From: Bacillus swezeyi
Lineage (GTDB): Bacteria; Bacillota; Bacilli; Bacillales; Bacillaceae
DNA: 64,000 nucleotides
Assembly: GCF_001969815.1 (NCBI RefSeq)
Contig: NZ_MRBK01000013.1
Coordinates: forward strand, 158,113 to 222,112
Direction: 5' to 3'
The translations under genes and the position numbers were made by a program. Below, one piece after another: positions 26,969 through 37,289 of the stretch. How positions within the stretch are numbered: the first letter of the stretch is position 1; every line of letters begins with the position of its first letter. A model generated the notes under the pieces. That model was not told where the DNA came from and did no database searches. It saw only the letters and a program-made list of their open reading frames with translations.

Positions 26969-27967
26969 ATGAAAAAAAAGCTCTTGATCAGGGGCGTTTT
27001 TTTGGTTCTTTTCATTGTGAGTTTGATGCTGTCGATATCTATCGGTTCATCCAATATCGCGTTTTCTGATATATGGGCGGCCGTTTTTTCATATGATGGG
27101 TCAAAATTGCATTCTATCATTCAGTCTATTAGAATACCGCGCGCTTTGGAAGCCGCTTTGATCGGGGCCAATCTCGGAGCGGCGGGGGCGCTTATGCAGG
27201 CGGTGACGAGAAACCCGCTTGCATCCCCGAGTGTTTTTGGCATTAATGCAGGCGCTTCGGCGGCTGTCGTGTTCCTGTTGGTGATGTTTCCGGCTGCTGT
27301 CAGTCTCCAGCTGACGATGGGCGCCGCTTTTGCCGGAGGATCGGCCGCCGCCCTGATTGTTTATATGATCGCATCGGTTTTAAGCGAGCATCATCGCGAT
27401 ATCAGTTTTGCATTAATCGGTGTCGTTATCCAAGCGATCCTTGCGTCAGTGACACAAATGCTGCTGATTTTTAATGAAGAGTCGACGGAGACGATCCTGT
27501 TTTGGCTTTCCGGCTCTTTAGCCGGGAGTTCATGGGACAAGCTGGATTTTTTGATTCCGGTCAGCGCCGCCGGTTTAGTGACTGCTTTTGCTTTAGGAAA
27601 AGCGGCTTCCGTCCTCAGCCTTGGTGATGATATTTCTCAAAGCTTGGGACAAAAAGTCTGGATCAGCCGGATATTCATAGCCATCACTGTCGTCGCGCTT
27701 GCGGGGGCATCTGTGGCGGCCGCCGGTCCGATTGGTTTTATCGGTTTGATGGTTCCTCATATGATTCGTTATATCATGGGGGCGGACTACCGAACGGTGA
27801 TTCCGTATTCGGCGATGCTAGGCGCGGTTCTGCTCCTTCTGGCCGATATCGCATCACGATTTGTTTATTTTCCTTATCAAACACCGGTCGGCGTTGTCAC
27901 AGCAGTGCTCGGAACACCCTTTTTTATTTACTTGGCGAGAAGACGAAAAGAGGGGGCCGCGTCTTGA
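26969..27967 (+). CDS. Iron-siderophore ABC transporter permease (FecCD family), first subunit
   Basis: 332 residues with about nine to ten helices and the BtuC/FecCD signatures RIPRALEAALIGANLGAAGA near 52, NPLASPSVFGINAGASAA near 82, and GFIGLMVPHMIR near 258. It resembles B. subtilis YfiZ in length (333) and pairs with the downstream permease as a heterodimer receiving cargo from YhfQ. The ATG at 26969 lies ten bases after AGGAGGTGATC. The last codons overlap the next gene by 4 bp. No ATPase gene is present; a YusV-like ATPase encoded elsewhere is expected. Confidence 0.88.
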   Translation: MKKKLLIRGVFLVLFIVSLMLSISIGSSNIAFSDIWAAVFSYDGSKLHSIIQSIRIPRALEAALIGANLGAAGALMQAVTRNPLASPSVFGINAGASAAVVFLLVMFPAAVSLQLTMGAAFAGGSAAALIVYMIASVLSEHHRDISFALIGVVIQAILASVTQMLLIFNEESTETILFWLSGSLAGSSWDKLDFLIPVSAAGLVTAFALGKAASVLSLGDDISQSLGQKVWISRIFIAITVVALAGASVAAAGPIGFIGLMVPHMIRYIMGADYRTVIPYSAMLGAVLLLLADIASRFVYFPYQTPVGVVTAVLGTPFFIYLARRRKEGAAS

Positions 27968-28989
27968 ACAAACTTACAGACCAAACAAAACAACATGTTG
28001 GAAAAACAGCGGCCGTCCTGCTCGTGCTGCCCGCTTTTCTGCTGCTGCTTGTTTTAGTCAATTTAGCGATCGGCGATGAGAAAATCCCGCTTTTAGACGT
28101 GATTAAATCTTTGACAGGACAAGGAGATCCCGGGGTGCGGTTTATGGTGATGGAATTTAGGATGCCGAGGATCATCTTGGCCGTGCTGGCCGGAGCCGCT
28201 TTGGCAATTGCGGGGGTTATTGCCCAGTCTCTGATGAGAAATCCGCTTGCCGCGCCGGACACGCTCGGCATTACAGGGGGAGCAGGGCTCGGGGCGGTGA
28301 TCGTCACCGTGCTGTTTTCACAGCAAAGTCCGCTCCTGTTGACAGGCGCTGCTTTTTCAGGCAGCATTCTGGCGGCTGTTCTCGTTTATTCATTGGCTTA
28401 TCGAAATGGAATATCCGCAGTGCGGCTCGCGTTAGTCGGAATCGCCGTCAATGCTTTCTGTCATTCGGGCATCCAGCTGTTGATTTCAAGAGCCAGTCCG
28501 AATGTGAACAGCGCTCTAATTTGGCTGAATGGAAGTTTATGGGGAAGAAGCTGGGATGATGTGCTGTCCCTTTTCATTTGGTGCTGTCTGCTCATTCCGC
28601 CCGTTTGGCTTGCGGCAAAGTCGCTTGACATCATCAAGTCGGGTGACAGTATTGCCGTCAGTCTTGGCATCAGCCTGGAAAAGACCAGGTTTTTGCTGCT
28701 TGCGGCAGCTGTTACGCTGACAGCGGCGGCCGTTACCGCTGTGGGTACAATCGGTTTTATCGGGCTGATGGCGCCGCATATCGCGAGAAAGCTGGCAGGT
28801 TTCGACTCACGCCTCCTGATCCCTGTCTCAGGCTTGATCGGAGGCATCATCCTGCTCTTGGCGGATGCCATCGGAAGAGGGTTGATGCCTCCGCTTGAAA
28901 TTCCGGCGGGGCTGATTGCCGCCGTTATCGGAGGACCTTATTTTATCTATTTGCTGCGGCGTGAGGCAAAACAGGGCAGAACGAAATAA
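27964..28989 (+). CDS. Iron-siderophore ABC transporter permease (FecCD family), second subunit
   Basis: 341 residues, FecCD permease with about ten helices: RMPRIILAVLAGAALAIAGV near 60, NPLAAPDTLGITGGAGLGA near 92, GFIGLMAPHIARKL near 264. Similar in size to B. subtilis YfhA (343). The start is TTG at 27964 inside the end of the first permease gene (TCTTGA overlap), so translation is coupled. It is followed by a strong terminator shared with yhfR. Confidence 0.88.
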   Translation: MNKLTDQTKQHVGKTAAVLLVLPAFLLLLVLVNLAIGDEKIPLLDVIKSLTGQGDPGVRFMVMEFRMPRIILAVLAGAALAIAGVIAQSLMRNPLAAPDTLGITGGAGLGAVIVTVLFSQQSPLLLTGAAFSGSILAAVLVYSLAYRNGISAVRLALVGIAVNAFCHSGIQLLISRASPNVNSALIWLNGSLWGRSWDDVLSLFIWCCLLIPPVWLAAKSLDIIKSGDSIAVSLGISLEKTRFLLLAAAVTLTAAAVTAVGTIGFIGLMAPHIARKLAGFDSRLLIPVSGLIGGIILLLADAIGRGLMPPLEIPAGLIAAVIGGPYFIYLLRREAKQGRTK

Positions 28990-29017
28990 CCGGACGGATT
29001 TGAACCGTCCGGTTTGT
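28988..29017. terminator. Terminator between the permease gene and yhfR
   Basis: AACCGGACGG pairs perfectly with CCGTCCGGTT around a seven-base loop, flanked by T on the plus strand and A on the other side. Confidence 0.88.
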
Positions 29018-29021
29018 TATG

Positions 29022-29594
29022 TTAGTCAGACAAATGGTCTGACCGGTTATAGTCATTTACAAGCCATTTGTTTTCTTGAAAGCTGATGTTGCTTAGGCAG
29101 GCATTGACGAGTTTCGTGTTTTCAAGATTGATGTTTCCGTTTGAAATCTTTGACAGCAGGGTGTGAATGGCGGCTCCGTGTGCAACGACGAGCACCTTTT
29201 GATCGGGGTACTTGTCACTGACCTTTTGAATACCCGTCATTAGACGTTCAGCCAACGCTCCTTTTGATTCTTGATTCGGATAGTTTTTATCGGGATACAG
29301 CTTCATTCTTTCTGCAAATGGCATTCCTTCCGCGTCTCCGTAATTGCGTTCGATGAAATCCTCCATTTCGACGATTTCCAGCCCCAAATATTGATTGATG
29401 ATCTCCGCCGTTTCCCTGGCTCTTTTTAAAGGGCTTGTAATGATAACGTCCCAATCTGCATCTTTTAAAAATTCTCCGGTTTCTTTCGCCTGTCTTTTTC
29501 CGGTTTCATTTAAAGGGATATCTGTTCTTCCCTGGAGTTTTCCTAAAGCATTCCAGTCGGTTTCTCCGTGCCGGATTAAGCAAATCGCAGTCAT
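29022..29594 (-). CDS. yhfR: Histidine phosphatase-family phosphatase YhfR
   Basis: 190-residue phosphoglycerate-mutase-like phosphatase. The catalytic LIRHGETDWN at 7-16 carries the phospho-accepting His; SPLKRARETAEI near 54 and VVAHGAAIHTL near 146 complete the active site, with Glu in FIERNYGDAEG. These phosphatases act on varied phosphomonoesters; the natural substrate is unknown. AAGGAGATTT precedes the ATG. It matches B. subtilis YhfR in position, convergent to the iron operon. Confidence 0.88.
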   Translation of the reverse strand: MTAICLIRHGETDWNALGKLQGRTDIPLNETGKRQAKETGEFLKDADWDVIITSPLKRARETAEIINQYLGLEIVEMEDFIERNYGDAEGMPFAERMKLYPDKNYPNQESKGALAERLMTGIQKVSDKYPDQKVLVVAHGAAIHTLLSKISNGNINLENTKLVNACLSNISFQENKWLVNDYNRSDHLSD

Positions 29595-29703
29595 TTTGAA
29601 AAAATCTCCTTTCGAACAACGAGTGCACGTTTTTTGGTGATAAGGCCATTATACTAAATTTAAAAACGAGAACTCACGAATAATGACTGACATGATCAAA
29701 AAT

Positions 29704-30795
29704 TCAAACGGCGGTTTCAAATAATACGGCTGTTCCGATCCCGCCTCCGCTGCCGATCGCGGCAATGACATACTTCAGATCGTCTCGTCGTACGGCCTCA
29801 AAAAATAAACGGGTCACCAAAATGGCTCCTGAAGCGCCGTAAGGGTGTCCGAGCGTGAGAGCTCCGCCCCTGACATTCAGTTTATGATAGGGAATCCCAA
29901 GTTCTTGGGCACAGGCCGCGATTTTTACGGCGAATGCTTCATTGATTTCAAACAGATCGATATCCTGAACGGAAAGGCCTCTTTTCTTTAACAGCTTTTC
30001 AATGGCGGGTACAGGTGAAATTTGCGGGAAGTTTGGATTAACCCCGCTGACTTCGCTGTCAACAAATCGCAGAACAGGTTTTAAGCCGAGAGACTTCGCT
30101 TTTTGTTCGTCCATGACGACGACGGCGCTTGCACCGTCGTGAATCCCGCAGCTGTTGGCTGCTGTCACGGTGCCATGTTTCTTGAAAGCGGGCTGAGCCC
30201 TTGACACGATTTTATCCATCCGCCGCTTGCGGGTCATGCTTTCATCAACCGCTAAACCTTGAAATGGCAGTATTTCATCTTCATAACAACCATCTTCAAA
30301 TGCACGTAAGCTTCTTTCATAGCTTAACAGTGCATAGTCATCCTGCATGTTGCGGGTGATGTGATAGGCTTCCGCCGTCAGCTCTGCTGCAGCCCCCATC
30401 TCCGGGTCGCCCCATTCATCAGGAGAAAACCGCGCTCTTTGCGGGAAAGGGGAGAGGCTCGCGCTTTCCGTTCCTCCGGCGATATAACAGCTTCCTGCGC
30501 CGGCCTGCACGAAATAGCAGGCTGTGCGGATGGCTTCAAGGCCTGCGCTGCATTGACGGTCAATCGTCATTCCTGAAACCGAAGCAGGAAGACCGGCAGA
30601 TAGGGCTGATAAACGGGCGATATTGCCCCCCGGCCCTACGACGTTCCCGAGAATGACCTCGTTCAAGTTTCCGTTCAGCGGTTTCTCAAGGTATTTAATG
30701 AGAGCTGCGGCCAATTCGTGCGGCTCTGCTGTTTTCAAAAATCCGTTTTGTCTGCCGATGACCGTTCGTTTGGCGGCTGTGATAACAGCTCTCAT
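29704..30795 (-). CDS. yhfS: Thiolase-family acetyl-CoA C-acyltransferase YhfS
   Basis: 363 residues with the thiolase active-site signatures: nucleophile Cys in DRQCSAGLEAIRTA near 87, NEAFAVKIAA with the catalytic His region GHPYGASGA near 320, and the C-terminal GSGGGIGTAVLFE. The second catalytic Cys of typical thiolases, normally in a C-x-G motif near the C-terminus, is replaced: the motif reads IGSGGGIG. It may therefore be an unusual thiolase or act with reduced activity. The start ATG overlaps the yhfT stop (ATGA). Third gene of yhfU-yhfT-yhfS. Confidence 0.85.
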   Translation of the reverse strand: MRAVITAAKRTVIGRQNGFLKTAEPHELAAALIKYLEKPLNGNLNEVILGNVVGPGGNIARLSALSAGLPASVSGMTIDRQCSAGLEAIRTACYFVQAGAGSCYIAGGTESASLSPFPQRARFSPDEWGDPEMGAAAELTAEAYHITRNMQDDYALLSYERSLRAFEDGCYEDEILPFQGLAVDESMTRKRRMDKIVSRAQPAFKKHGTVTAANSCGIHDGASAVVVMDEQKAKSLGLKPVLRFVDSEVSGVNPNFPQISPVPAIEKLLKKRGLSVQDIDLFEINEAFAVKIAACAQELGIPYHKLNVRGGALTLGHPYGASGAILVTRLFFEAVRRDDLKYVIAAIGSGGGIGTAVLFETAV

Positions 30796-32228
30796 TTCAT
30801 CAGCTCCTTCAGCTGTTTTTTCAGGAGGTGGCGGGCGATTTTTCCGCCGGCAGTATGCGGGATTTGTTCGAAGCAATACCATGCTCTCGGTACTTTGTAA
30901 GGAGCCAGCCGCCGTTTGCAGAACGATTTAAGCTCTTTAACCGTGGCTTTGCCCTTATAGACGGCGGCCGCTTTTTCTCCCCAATAATCATCAGCGATGC
31001 CGATGACCGCTGCTTCTTCTACCTCCGGGTGTGAGCTGAGAACACCTTCGATCTCTTCAGGGAAAATATTGATGCCTCCGTAGACGATCATGCTGTTTTC
31101 TCTTCCGGTTACATATAGGTAGCCTTCATCATCCATCCAGCCCATGTCATCAACCGTGATCCATCCGTTTTCATCAAGAGGGGGAAGCGGGGCTTGTTTC
31201 TGCAAATATCCTGAAAACACCATCGGGCTTTTTACGTAAATTTTGCCGATCTCACCGGCTTTGACGGCTCCCCCTGAGCTTGAGCGGATGGCGACGTCCA
31301 CGTTTTGAAAGGGGCGTCCGACAGAATCGGGCTTCATTTCAAAATCACGGGGGGTGGAAACGGAGACAAAGCTTAATTCCGATGTACCGTAGAAGTCATA
31401 TAAAGAGAGCTGCGGATATGCCTTTTGGAATGCATTTTTTGCCTCCCTGCTCCAATTGGCGCCGGAAGAAATGACTTTGAGCCGTTTATCGATCCGCCTC
31501 TTCTCTGATCTCACGGCTTCGGTCATTGTCGGCACTGTATATATCGTTGTGACAGGCGAGCGGGCGATTGTTTTTTCAAGCTTGAGCGGCGAAAATTTTT
31601 TCATGAGATCTACTGTTCCGCCGAGATATAATGTGTTCATCGCTCCGTATAAAAAATGTGAAAAGAAAAGGGAGCCTGGAATGACAGCCCTGTCCGCTCC
31701 CGATAATTGAAAGTCCCTGCTGCTGATGCGGAAGCTCTCAATCCAGGAACGGTGCGATCTGATGAATGCTTTGGGCGTTCCTGTAGAACCGGAAGTAAAG
31801 CCGATGTAAAACGGCTCTTCATCATGGATGTCAGGTTCCGAAGCATATGGTGCAGTTTTAATGTCCTCCAGACATTCGTCCAAAAGCAGTGCATCTTCAC
31901 CATCAGGAAACGGCCGTTCTGAAATGATCAATCCGGGTTTACAAACGGAAAGCCTTTCCCTGCATTCAGACAGGCTCCATCGCGGATCAAATGGAACAGC
32001 CGTCCACCCGGCCATTGCCGCACCGGCGAACAGCTGCAAAAAAGGAAGGCCGTTCGAAAGCAGACATGCGATTCTCTTATTGTCCTGTTGTCTGCCGTTT
32101 AGCCAGCTTGCCGTCCGGCAGACGAGCTGATGCCAGCTCCTGTAATTGATCGATTCTGCCTCGAATTGGATGGCGGTTTTTTCAGGATGATGTTGAGCGT
32201 GGTAATGATAGGTTTCGGTAATTGGCAC
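30792..32228 (-). CDS. yhfT: Acyl-CoA/acid-thiol ligase (ANL superfamily) YhfT
   Basis: 478-residue AMP-forming ligase: GFTSGSTGTPKAFIRSH near 148 (P-loop), YDFYGTSELSFVS near 275, DDMGWMDDEGYLYVTGRENS near 360, and HTAGGKIARHLLKK with the catalytic Lys near 460. The start is GTG at 32228 behind GGAGG. It lies 17 bp downstream of yhfU (bioY) and overlaps yhfS by 4 bp. The operon link to a biotin transporter component and a BirA-like site suggests an acid activated for biotin precursor or fatty acid metabolism, possibly pimelate-like acids; this is inference. Confidence 0.87.
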   Translation of the reverse strand: MPITETYHYHAQHHPEKTAIQFEAESINYRSWHQLVCRTASWLNGRQQDNKRIACLLSNGLPFLQLFAGAAMAGWTAVPFDPRWSLSECRERLSVCKPGLIISERPFPDGEDALLLDECLEDIKTAPYASEPDIHDEEPFYIGFTSGSTGTPKAFIRSHRSWIESFRISSRDFQLSGADRAVIPGSLFFSHFLYGAMNTLYLGGTVDLMKKFSPLKLEKTIARSPVTTIYTVPTMTEAVRSEKRRIDKRLKVISSGANWSREAKNAFQKAYPQLSLYDFYGTSELSFVSVSTPRDFEMKPDSVGRPFQNVDVAIRSSSGGAVKAGEIGKIYVKSPMVFSGYLQKQAPLPPLDENGWITVDDMGWMDDEGYLYVTGRENSMIVYGGINIFPEEIEGVLSSHPEVEEAAVIGIADDYWGEKAAAVYKGKATVKELKSFCKRRLAPYKVPRAWYCFEQIPHTAGGKIARHLLKKQLKELMK

Positions 32229-32245
32229 TTTGCGATTCCTCCATA

Positions 32246-32791
32246 CTAATTTCCAGCATCGCGGATTTGTAATGCTTTTCTTAATTTTAGCACGAGATAA
32301 GCTGCGGCTGCGGACTTTAGCAAATCCCCGGGAACATAGACCAAGCTATACCTCAGCGCCGTTATAAAATCAATTTGCATCAAAAAAGCCTGAACAGGAA
32401 TCCCGATCGCGTATATGAATAAAATGCCAAATAAAAGATGAATGAAAAAAATATTCCGGAAACGTAAAATGGAAAGTCTGCCGACGGCAAGAGCGATGCA
32501 AAACGCCGCGGCAGGGTAGGCGAGCAAAAAGCCCGCACTTGGACTTGTGAAAACGCCGATCCCGCCCCTTCCTCCTGAAAGAAGAGGCATGCCGCTGGCG
32601 ACAAGCAGCAAAAAGACGATCAGGCTGAGCCCCGCGTTTTTTGGTTTGTTTATTCCTCCTGCAAGCATAACGCCCAATGTCTGCAATGTAATCGGCACGG
32701 GTGTAAAGGGTAGAACGATCGGCGGAAAAAACCCGAGGACTGCGATGATTGCTGTACTTAGAGAAATGAATGTCATATCTTTTACATGCAT
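32246..32791 (-). CDS. yhfU: Biotin ECF transporter S component (BioY family) YhfU
   Basis: 181-residue membrane protein with six helices and the BioY signatures PFTPVPITLQTLGVMLAG (about 28-45) and GRGGIGVFTSPSAGFLLAYP (about 74-93). It captures biotin and works with the shared EcfA/EcfT module encoded elsewhere. First gene of the operon; the upstream BirA-like operator predicts repression when biotin is sufficient. The ATG follows AAAGGATCG at slightly long spacing. Confidence 0.9.
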   Translation of the reverse strand: MHVKDMTFISLSTAIIAVLGFFPPIVLPFTPVPITLQTLGVMLAGGINKPKNAGLSLIVFLLLVASGMPLLSGGRGGIGVFTSPSAGFLLAYPAAAFCIALAVGRLSILRFRNIFFIHLLFGILFIYAIGIPVQAFLMQIDFITALRYSLVYVPGDLLKSAAAAYLVLKLRKALQIRDAGN

Positions 32792-32850
32792 AATAGACTA
32801 CGATCCTTTCAAATATATTAATAGAATCAAAGTATCATTGAGTCTTTTGT

Positions 32851-32882
32851 AATGTCAACTAATTTTTAAATTACGTTTACAA
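32851..32882 (-). promoter_or_regulatory. Candidate BirA operator of the yhfUTS operon
   Basis: Reading the minus strand, TTGTAAAC and GTTGACATT are two inverted half-sites separated by 15 bp, close to the Bacillus BirA box (TTGTWAACC, about 14-15 bp, GGTTWACAA). It sits about 60 bp upstream of yhfU. Confidence 0.75.
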
Positions 32883-32892
32883 AAAGAGTCCG

Positions 32893-32933
32893 AAAAACAT
32901 GCACAGATCATCCCGTGACCTGTGCATGTTTGT
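32893..32933 (-). terminator. Terminator of hemAT
   Basis: ACATGCACAG and CTGTGCATGT form a 10-bp stem; on the minus strand TTTTT follows. Confidence 0.88.
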
Positions 32934-32939
32934 TGCAGC

Positions 32940-34253
<1,314 letters not shown>

Positions 34254-34335
34254 CTAATAAAAAATTGCCGGTTTTTTAAAATTTCCAGCATTTATCTTTT
34301 TATCGGTTGTTTTTCTTATTATTTAAGTTCACACC

Positions 34336-35865
34336 TCAGCTTTCAGGATTTTTTAACGGCATGACCGCAGGTCCTTCAATGACCTCGCCGTCAATGGAAA
34401 ATCTTGAACCATGGCAGGGGCAGTCCCATGTCCGTTCTCCGTCATTCCACTCGACTTCACAGCCCATGTGGGTGCAGGTCGTATCGACCATATGCAGCTT
34501 TCCGTTTTCATCACGGTATGCGCCGGCCCGTTTGCCGCTGACCGTGACAACCGCTCCTTCTCCCTTGACAAGTTCATCCGGCTTCCGTATCGGCTGTTCG
34601 AGCTTTCCCTCAGCAAAGTGTTTTGCGACATCCGTATTGTAGGAAATCGCTTTTTTGATGCTTGGATCTGGATGAAAGCGAGAAGGTTTAAAGACTTCTT
34701 GATACGGATTATTTTCGTTTGTAATATGATCCGTCATGATTTGAGCGGCGAGCGTGCTTGATGTCATGCCCCATTTTTTAAATCCGGTCGCGACAAGGAT
34801 CCGCTTCTCTTTCGGATAAATCGGCCCGATATAAGGGATTTTATCAAGGCTGATTAAATCCTGTGTTGACCAGCGATAGGGGATCTCTTCGATGCCGAGC
34901 ACGCCTTCTGCAAATGATTCAAGCGCTTGATAATGCTCCATTGTATCTTTTCCCTGTCCGGTTTTATGGCTTTCTCCGCCGACAAGAACCATGTTTTCTC
35001 CGTCTATCATCACCGAGCGAAGGGAGCGGGAAGGCTGGTCAATGCTTAAATACATGCCGCCGGGGTAGGGTGTTTTCGGTTTGACGGCGAGTACGTATGA
35101 GCGGCTCGGCTCAAGCCTTGCAAAGTAAAAGCCCTTTTTGTCATGAAACGGAAAATGCGTACAGCATACGACATAATCGCTGAAGATCTTATACCCGCTT
35201 CTTGTCAGCACTTTTGGACGGTCTCCTTCTTCGATCTCCTTGGCGGCTGTGTTTTCAAAGATTTGGCCTCCGGCTTTTTGGACAGTCTCTGCAAGGTGCT
35301 TTAAGTAATGAAGCGGATGAAACTGAGCCTGGTTTTTCATCACAAGCCCGGCTTTAATATCGATGGCGACAGGAAGGTCTTTGATGAATTCCCTGTCGAT
35401 TCCGAGTTTTTGATAAGCCTCATATTCTTTTTTGATCTTTTGGACCGATTTTTCTTCCGTCGTATAGATGCACGCGTCCTGTTCTTCAAAATCGCAGGGG
35501 ATATTTTGTTCGAGTACAAGGTTTTTGATGAACGAAAGCGCCTGGAGATTTGCTTCATAATAAATCCTTGCATTTGGCATTCCGATGTGATTGATCAGCT
35601 CATCATAAATAAGGTCGTGCTGGGCGGTTATTTTGGCCGTCGTATGTCCTGTCGTTCCGTTCAGGATGCTGTCCGCATCGATCAAGAGGACGCTGTATCC
35701 TTTTTGTGTCAGCATATAAGCTGTCGTCAATCCGGTCATACCGCCCCCGATAATCGCGACATCTGTCTTCACGTCTTCCTTTAGTTCCGGAAATGAAGGA
35801 AGATTCGTACTGTCTCTCCAAAACGATTCAGGTGAATTCGGCAGTTTTTGTTCATTGTTTGCCAC
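34336..35865 (-). CDS. yhfW: FAD oxidoreductase with C-terminal Rieske domain YhfW
   Basis: 509 residues, the same as B. subtilis YhfW. The N-terminal DAO-type FAD domain starts with DVAIIGGGMTGLTTAYML near 33. A C-terminal Rieske [2Fe-2S] domain (about 420-505) has CTHMGCEVEW and CPCHGSRF, giving the two Cys and two His ligands. The start is GTG at 35865, six bases past GGAGGG; the frame is open further upstream, but the length and the ribosome site support this start. Divergent from yhxC with about 130 bp between them. The electron acceptor and substrate are unknown. Confidence 0.88.
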   Translation of the reverse strand: MANNEQKLPNSPESFWRDSTNLPSFPELKEDVKTDVAIIGGGMTGLTTAYMLTQKGYSVLLIDADSILNGTTGHTTAKITAQHDLIYDELINHIGMPNARIYYEANLQALSFIKNLVLEQNIPCDFEEQDACIYTTEEKSVQKIKKEYEAYQKLGIDREFIKDLPVAIDIKAGLVMKNQAQFHPLHYLKHLAETVQKAGGQIFENTAAKEIEEGDRPKVLTRSGYKIFSDYVVCCTHFPFHDKKGFYFARLEPSRSYVLAVKPKTPYPGGMYLSIDQPSRSLRSVMIDGENMVLVGGESHKTGQGKDTMEHYQALESFAEGVLGIEEIPYRWSTQDLISLDKIPYIGPIYPKEKRILVATGFKKWGMTSSTLAAQIMTDHITNENNPYQEVFKPSRFHPDPSIKKAISYNTDVAKHFAEGKLEQPIRKPDELVKGEGAVVTVSGKRAGAYRDENGKLHMVDTTCTHMGCEVEWNDGERTWDCPCHGSRFSIDGEVIEGPAVMPLKNPES

Positions 35866-35997
35866 AAAGTTCCCTCCAAAGTTGGTTTTGTTCTTAAATT
35901 TTCCATTTGTGAAATATTCATACACTGGAAAAGGCTCGTCATAAAAAACGTTATGTTTCATAAAATAATAAGGTTTAATCGTGAAGGAGGAATTGTT

Positions 35998-36855
35998 TTG
36001 AGCAAGCAACAGAAAAAAGTACTGCCTCCACAGCACCAGACCCAGCAGCCCGGTCTGGAATATTTGATGGATCCCCGCCCTGTTTTCGACAGGCCGAAAT
36101 TGGAGAAAAAGCTGGCGGGGAAAACGGCGATTATTACGGGAGGAGACAGCGGAATCGGCCGGGCGGTGGCCGTTTTGTTTGCAAAGGAAGGCGCAAACGT
36201 GGTCATCGTTTATTTAAATGAGCACCGTGATGCAGAGGAGACAAAAGGATATGTGGAAAGAGAAGGAGTCCGGTGCTTGCTGATTGCCGGAGATATCGGA
36301 GACGAGGCTTTTTGCAATGAGGTGGTCAGCCGGACGAAGGAAGCATTTCCGAGCATCGATATTTTGGTCAATAATGCGGCTGAACAGCATCCGCAAAAAG
36401 GAATCGAAAAGATCACGAGCCACCAGCTGATCAGGACGTTTCAAACCAACATTTTTGCAATGTTTTATTTAACAAAAGCCGTCCTGCCTCATCTGAAAAA
36501 AGGCAGCTCGATTATCAATACGACGTCCATTACCGCATATGCCGGGAATGAAAGGCTGATCGATTATTCGTCGACAAAAGGAGCGATTACATCATTTACG
36601 CGTTCGCTTGCATTGTCGCTCGTTGATCAGGGCATCCGCGTCAACGGAGTGGCTCCTGGGCCGATTTGGACGCCTCTTATCCCTTCGACATTTACGGAGA
36701 GAGAAGTCGAGGTATTCGGTTCAACGACGCCGATGGGGCGTCCGGGGCAGCCGGTTGAAGTAGCGCCGAGCTACCTGTTTCTGGCCAGTGAAGATTCATC
36801 TTACATGACCGGCCAAGTGCTTCATGTCAATGGCGGGACGATCATTAATGGTTAA
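35998..36855 (+). CDS. yhxC: Short-chain dehydrogenase/reductase YhxC
   Basis: 285-residue NAD(P)-dependent SDR of the YhdF/YhxC/GsiB-neighbour group, with an N-terminal tail rich in Gln and Pro (PPQHQTQQPG). The Rossmann motif TGGDSGIGRAVAVLFAKEG begins near 53; the catalytic Ser-Tyr-Lys are in NTTSITAYAGNERLIDYSST followed by K; and the C-terminal PMGRPGQPVEVAPSYLFLAS is typical. The start is TTG at 35998, after GAAGGAGGAATTGTT. This gives exactly the length of the B. subtilis protein. Such SDRs are often general-stress or spore proteins; the substrate is unknown. Confidence 0.88.
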   Translation: MSKQQKKVLPPQHQTQQPGLEYLMDPRPVFDRPKLEKKLAGKTAIITGGDSGIGRAVAVLFAKEGANVVIVYLNEHRDAEETKGYVEREGVRCLLIAGDIGDEAFCNEVVSRTKEAFPSIDILVNNAAEQHPQKGIEKITSHQLIRTFQTNIFAMFYLTKAVLPHLKKGSSIINTTSITAYAGNERLIDYSSTKGAITSFTRSLALSLVDQGIRVNGVAPGPIWTPLIPSTFTEREVEVFGSTTPMGRPGQPVEVAPSYLFLASEDSSYMTGQVLHVNGGTIING

Positions 36856-36887
36856 AAAGGCCAGGGCTCTATGCACTTGACCTTTTA
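36853..36887 (+). terminator. Possible terminator of yhxC
   Basis: AAAAGGCCA and TTGACCTTTT pair with one bulge around a 13-base loop. Weak T tail. Confidence 0.4.
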
Positions 36888-36895
36888 CCGCACAT

Positions 36896-36922
36896 AAAAA
36901 AGCCAATCCTGTCGGGATTGGC
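36896..36922 (-). terminator. Terminator of yhzC
   Basis: GCCAATCC and GGATTGGC stem with a five-base loop, followed on the minus strand by six T. It starts next to the yhzC stop. Confidence 0.85.
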
Positions 36923-36924
36923 CG

Positions 36925-37158
36925 TTATGCGTGCAATTTCATCGCAGTATATTCTGTTGATAGCTCAAGGAAAGATTGTTTATCTCCTTTGTCTAATGCT
37001 TCATTGATCTTGTCACTCAGCATGTTCAAACGCCGTTTAAACAACGATTCATCAAGGACCATTTGAATGTAGATATCCATGATGGTTACATCAAGTTCTT
37101 TTACCTTTTGGGTGTTGCGGGACTTCATGAGCTCAGCGTACGACTTTTTCTCTTTCAT
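36925..37158 (-). CDS. yhzC: Small IDEAL-domain protein YhzC
   Basis: 77-residue charged, helical protein equal in length to B. subtilis YhzC. The segment YIQMVLDESLFKRRLNMLSD and the following DKINEALDKGDKQSFLELS correspond to the IDEAL domain also seen in regulators such as CarD-like or Spx-adaptor neighbours. A GGGGGAATC site precedes ATG 37158. It is divergent from comK, as in B. subtilis. The function is unknown. Confidence 0.8.
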   Translation of the reverse strand: MKEKKSYAELMKSRNTQKVKELDVTIMDIYIQMVLDESLFKRRLNMLSDKINEALDKGDKQSFLELSTEYTAMKLHA

Positions 37159-37289
37159 AAAGATTCCCCCTGATGCCTTTTTTATAGTATATGGATTACG
37201 CACCAAAAAATCAATAAGTATTTATAATTTTTAGACAATTATTCAAAGAAGCTTGTTTATGAGAGTAAAAGTTTGTATATTTGGACAAA

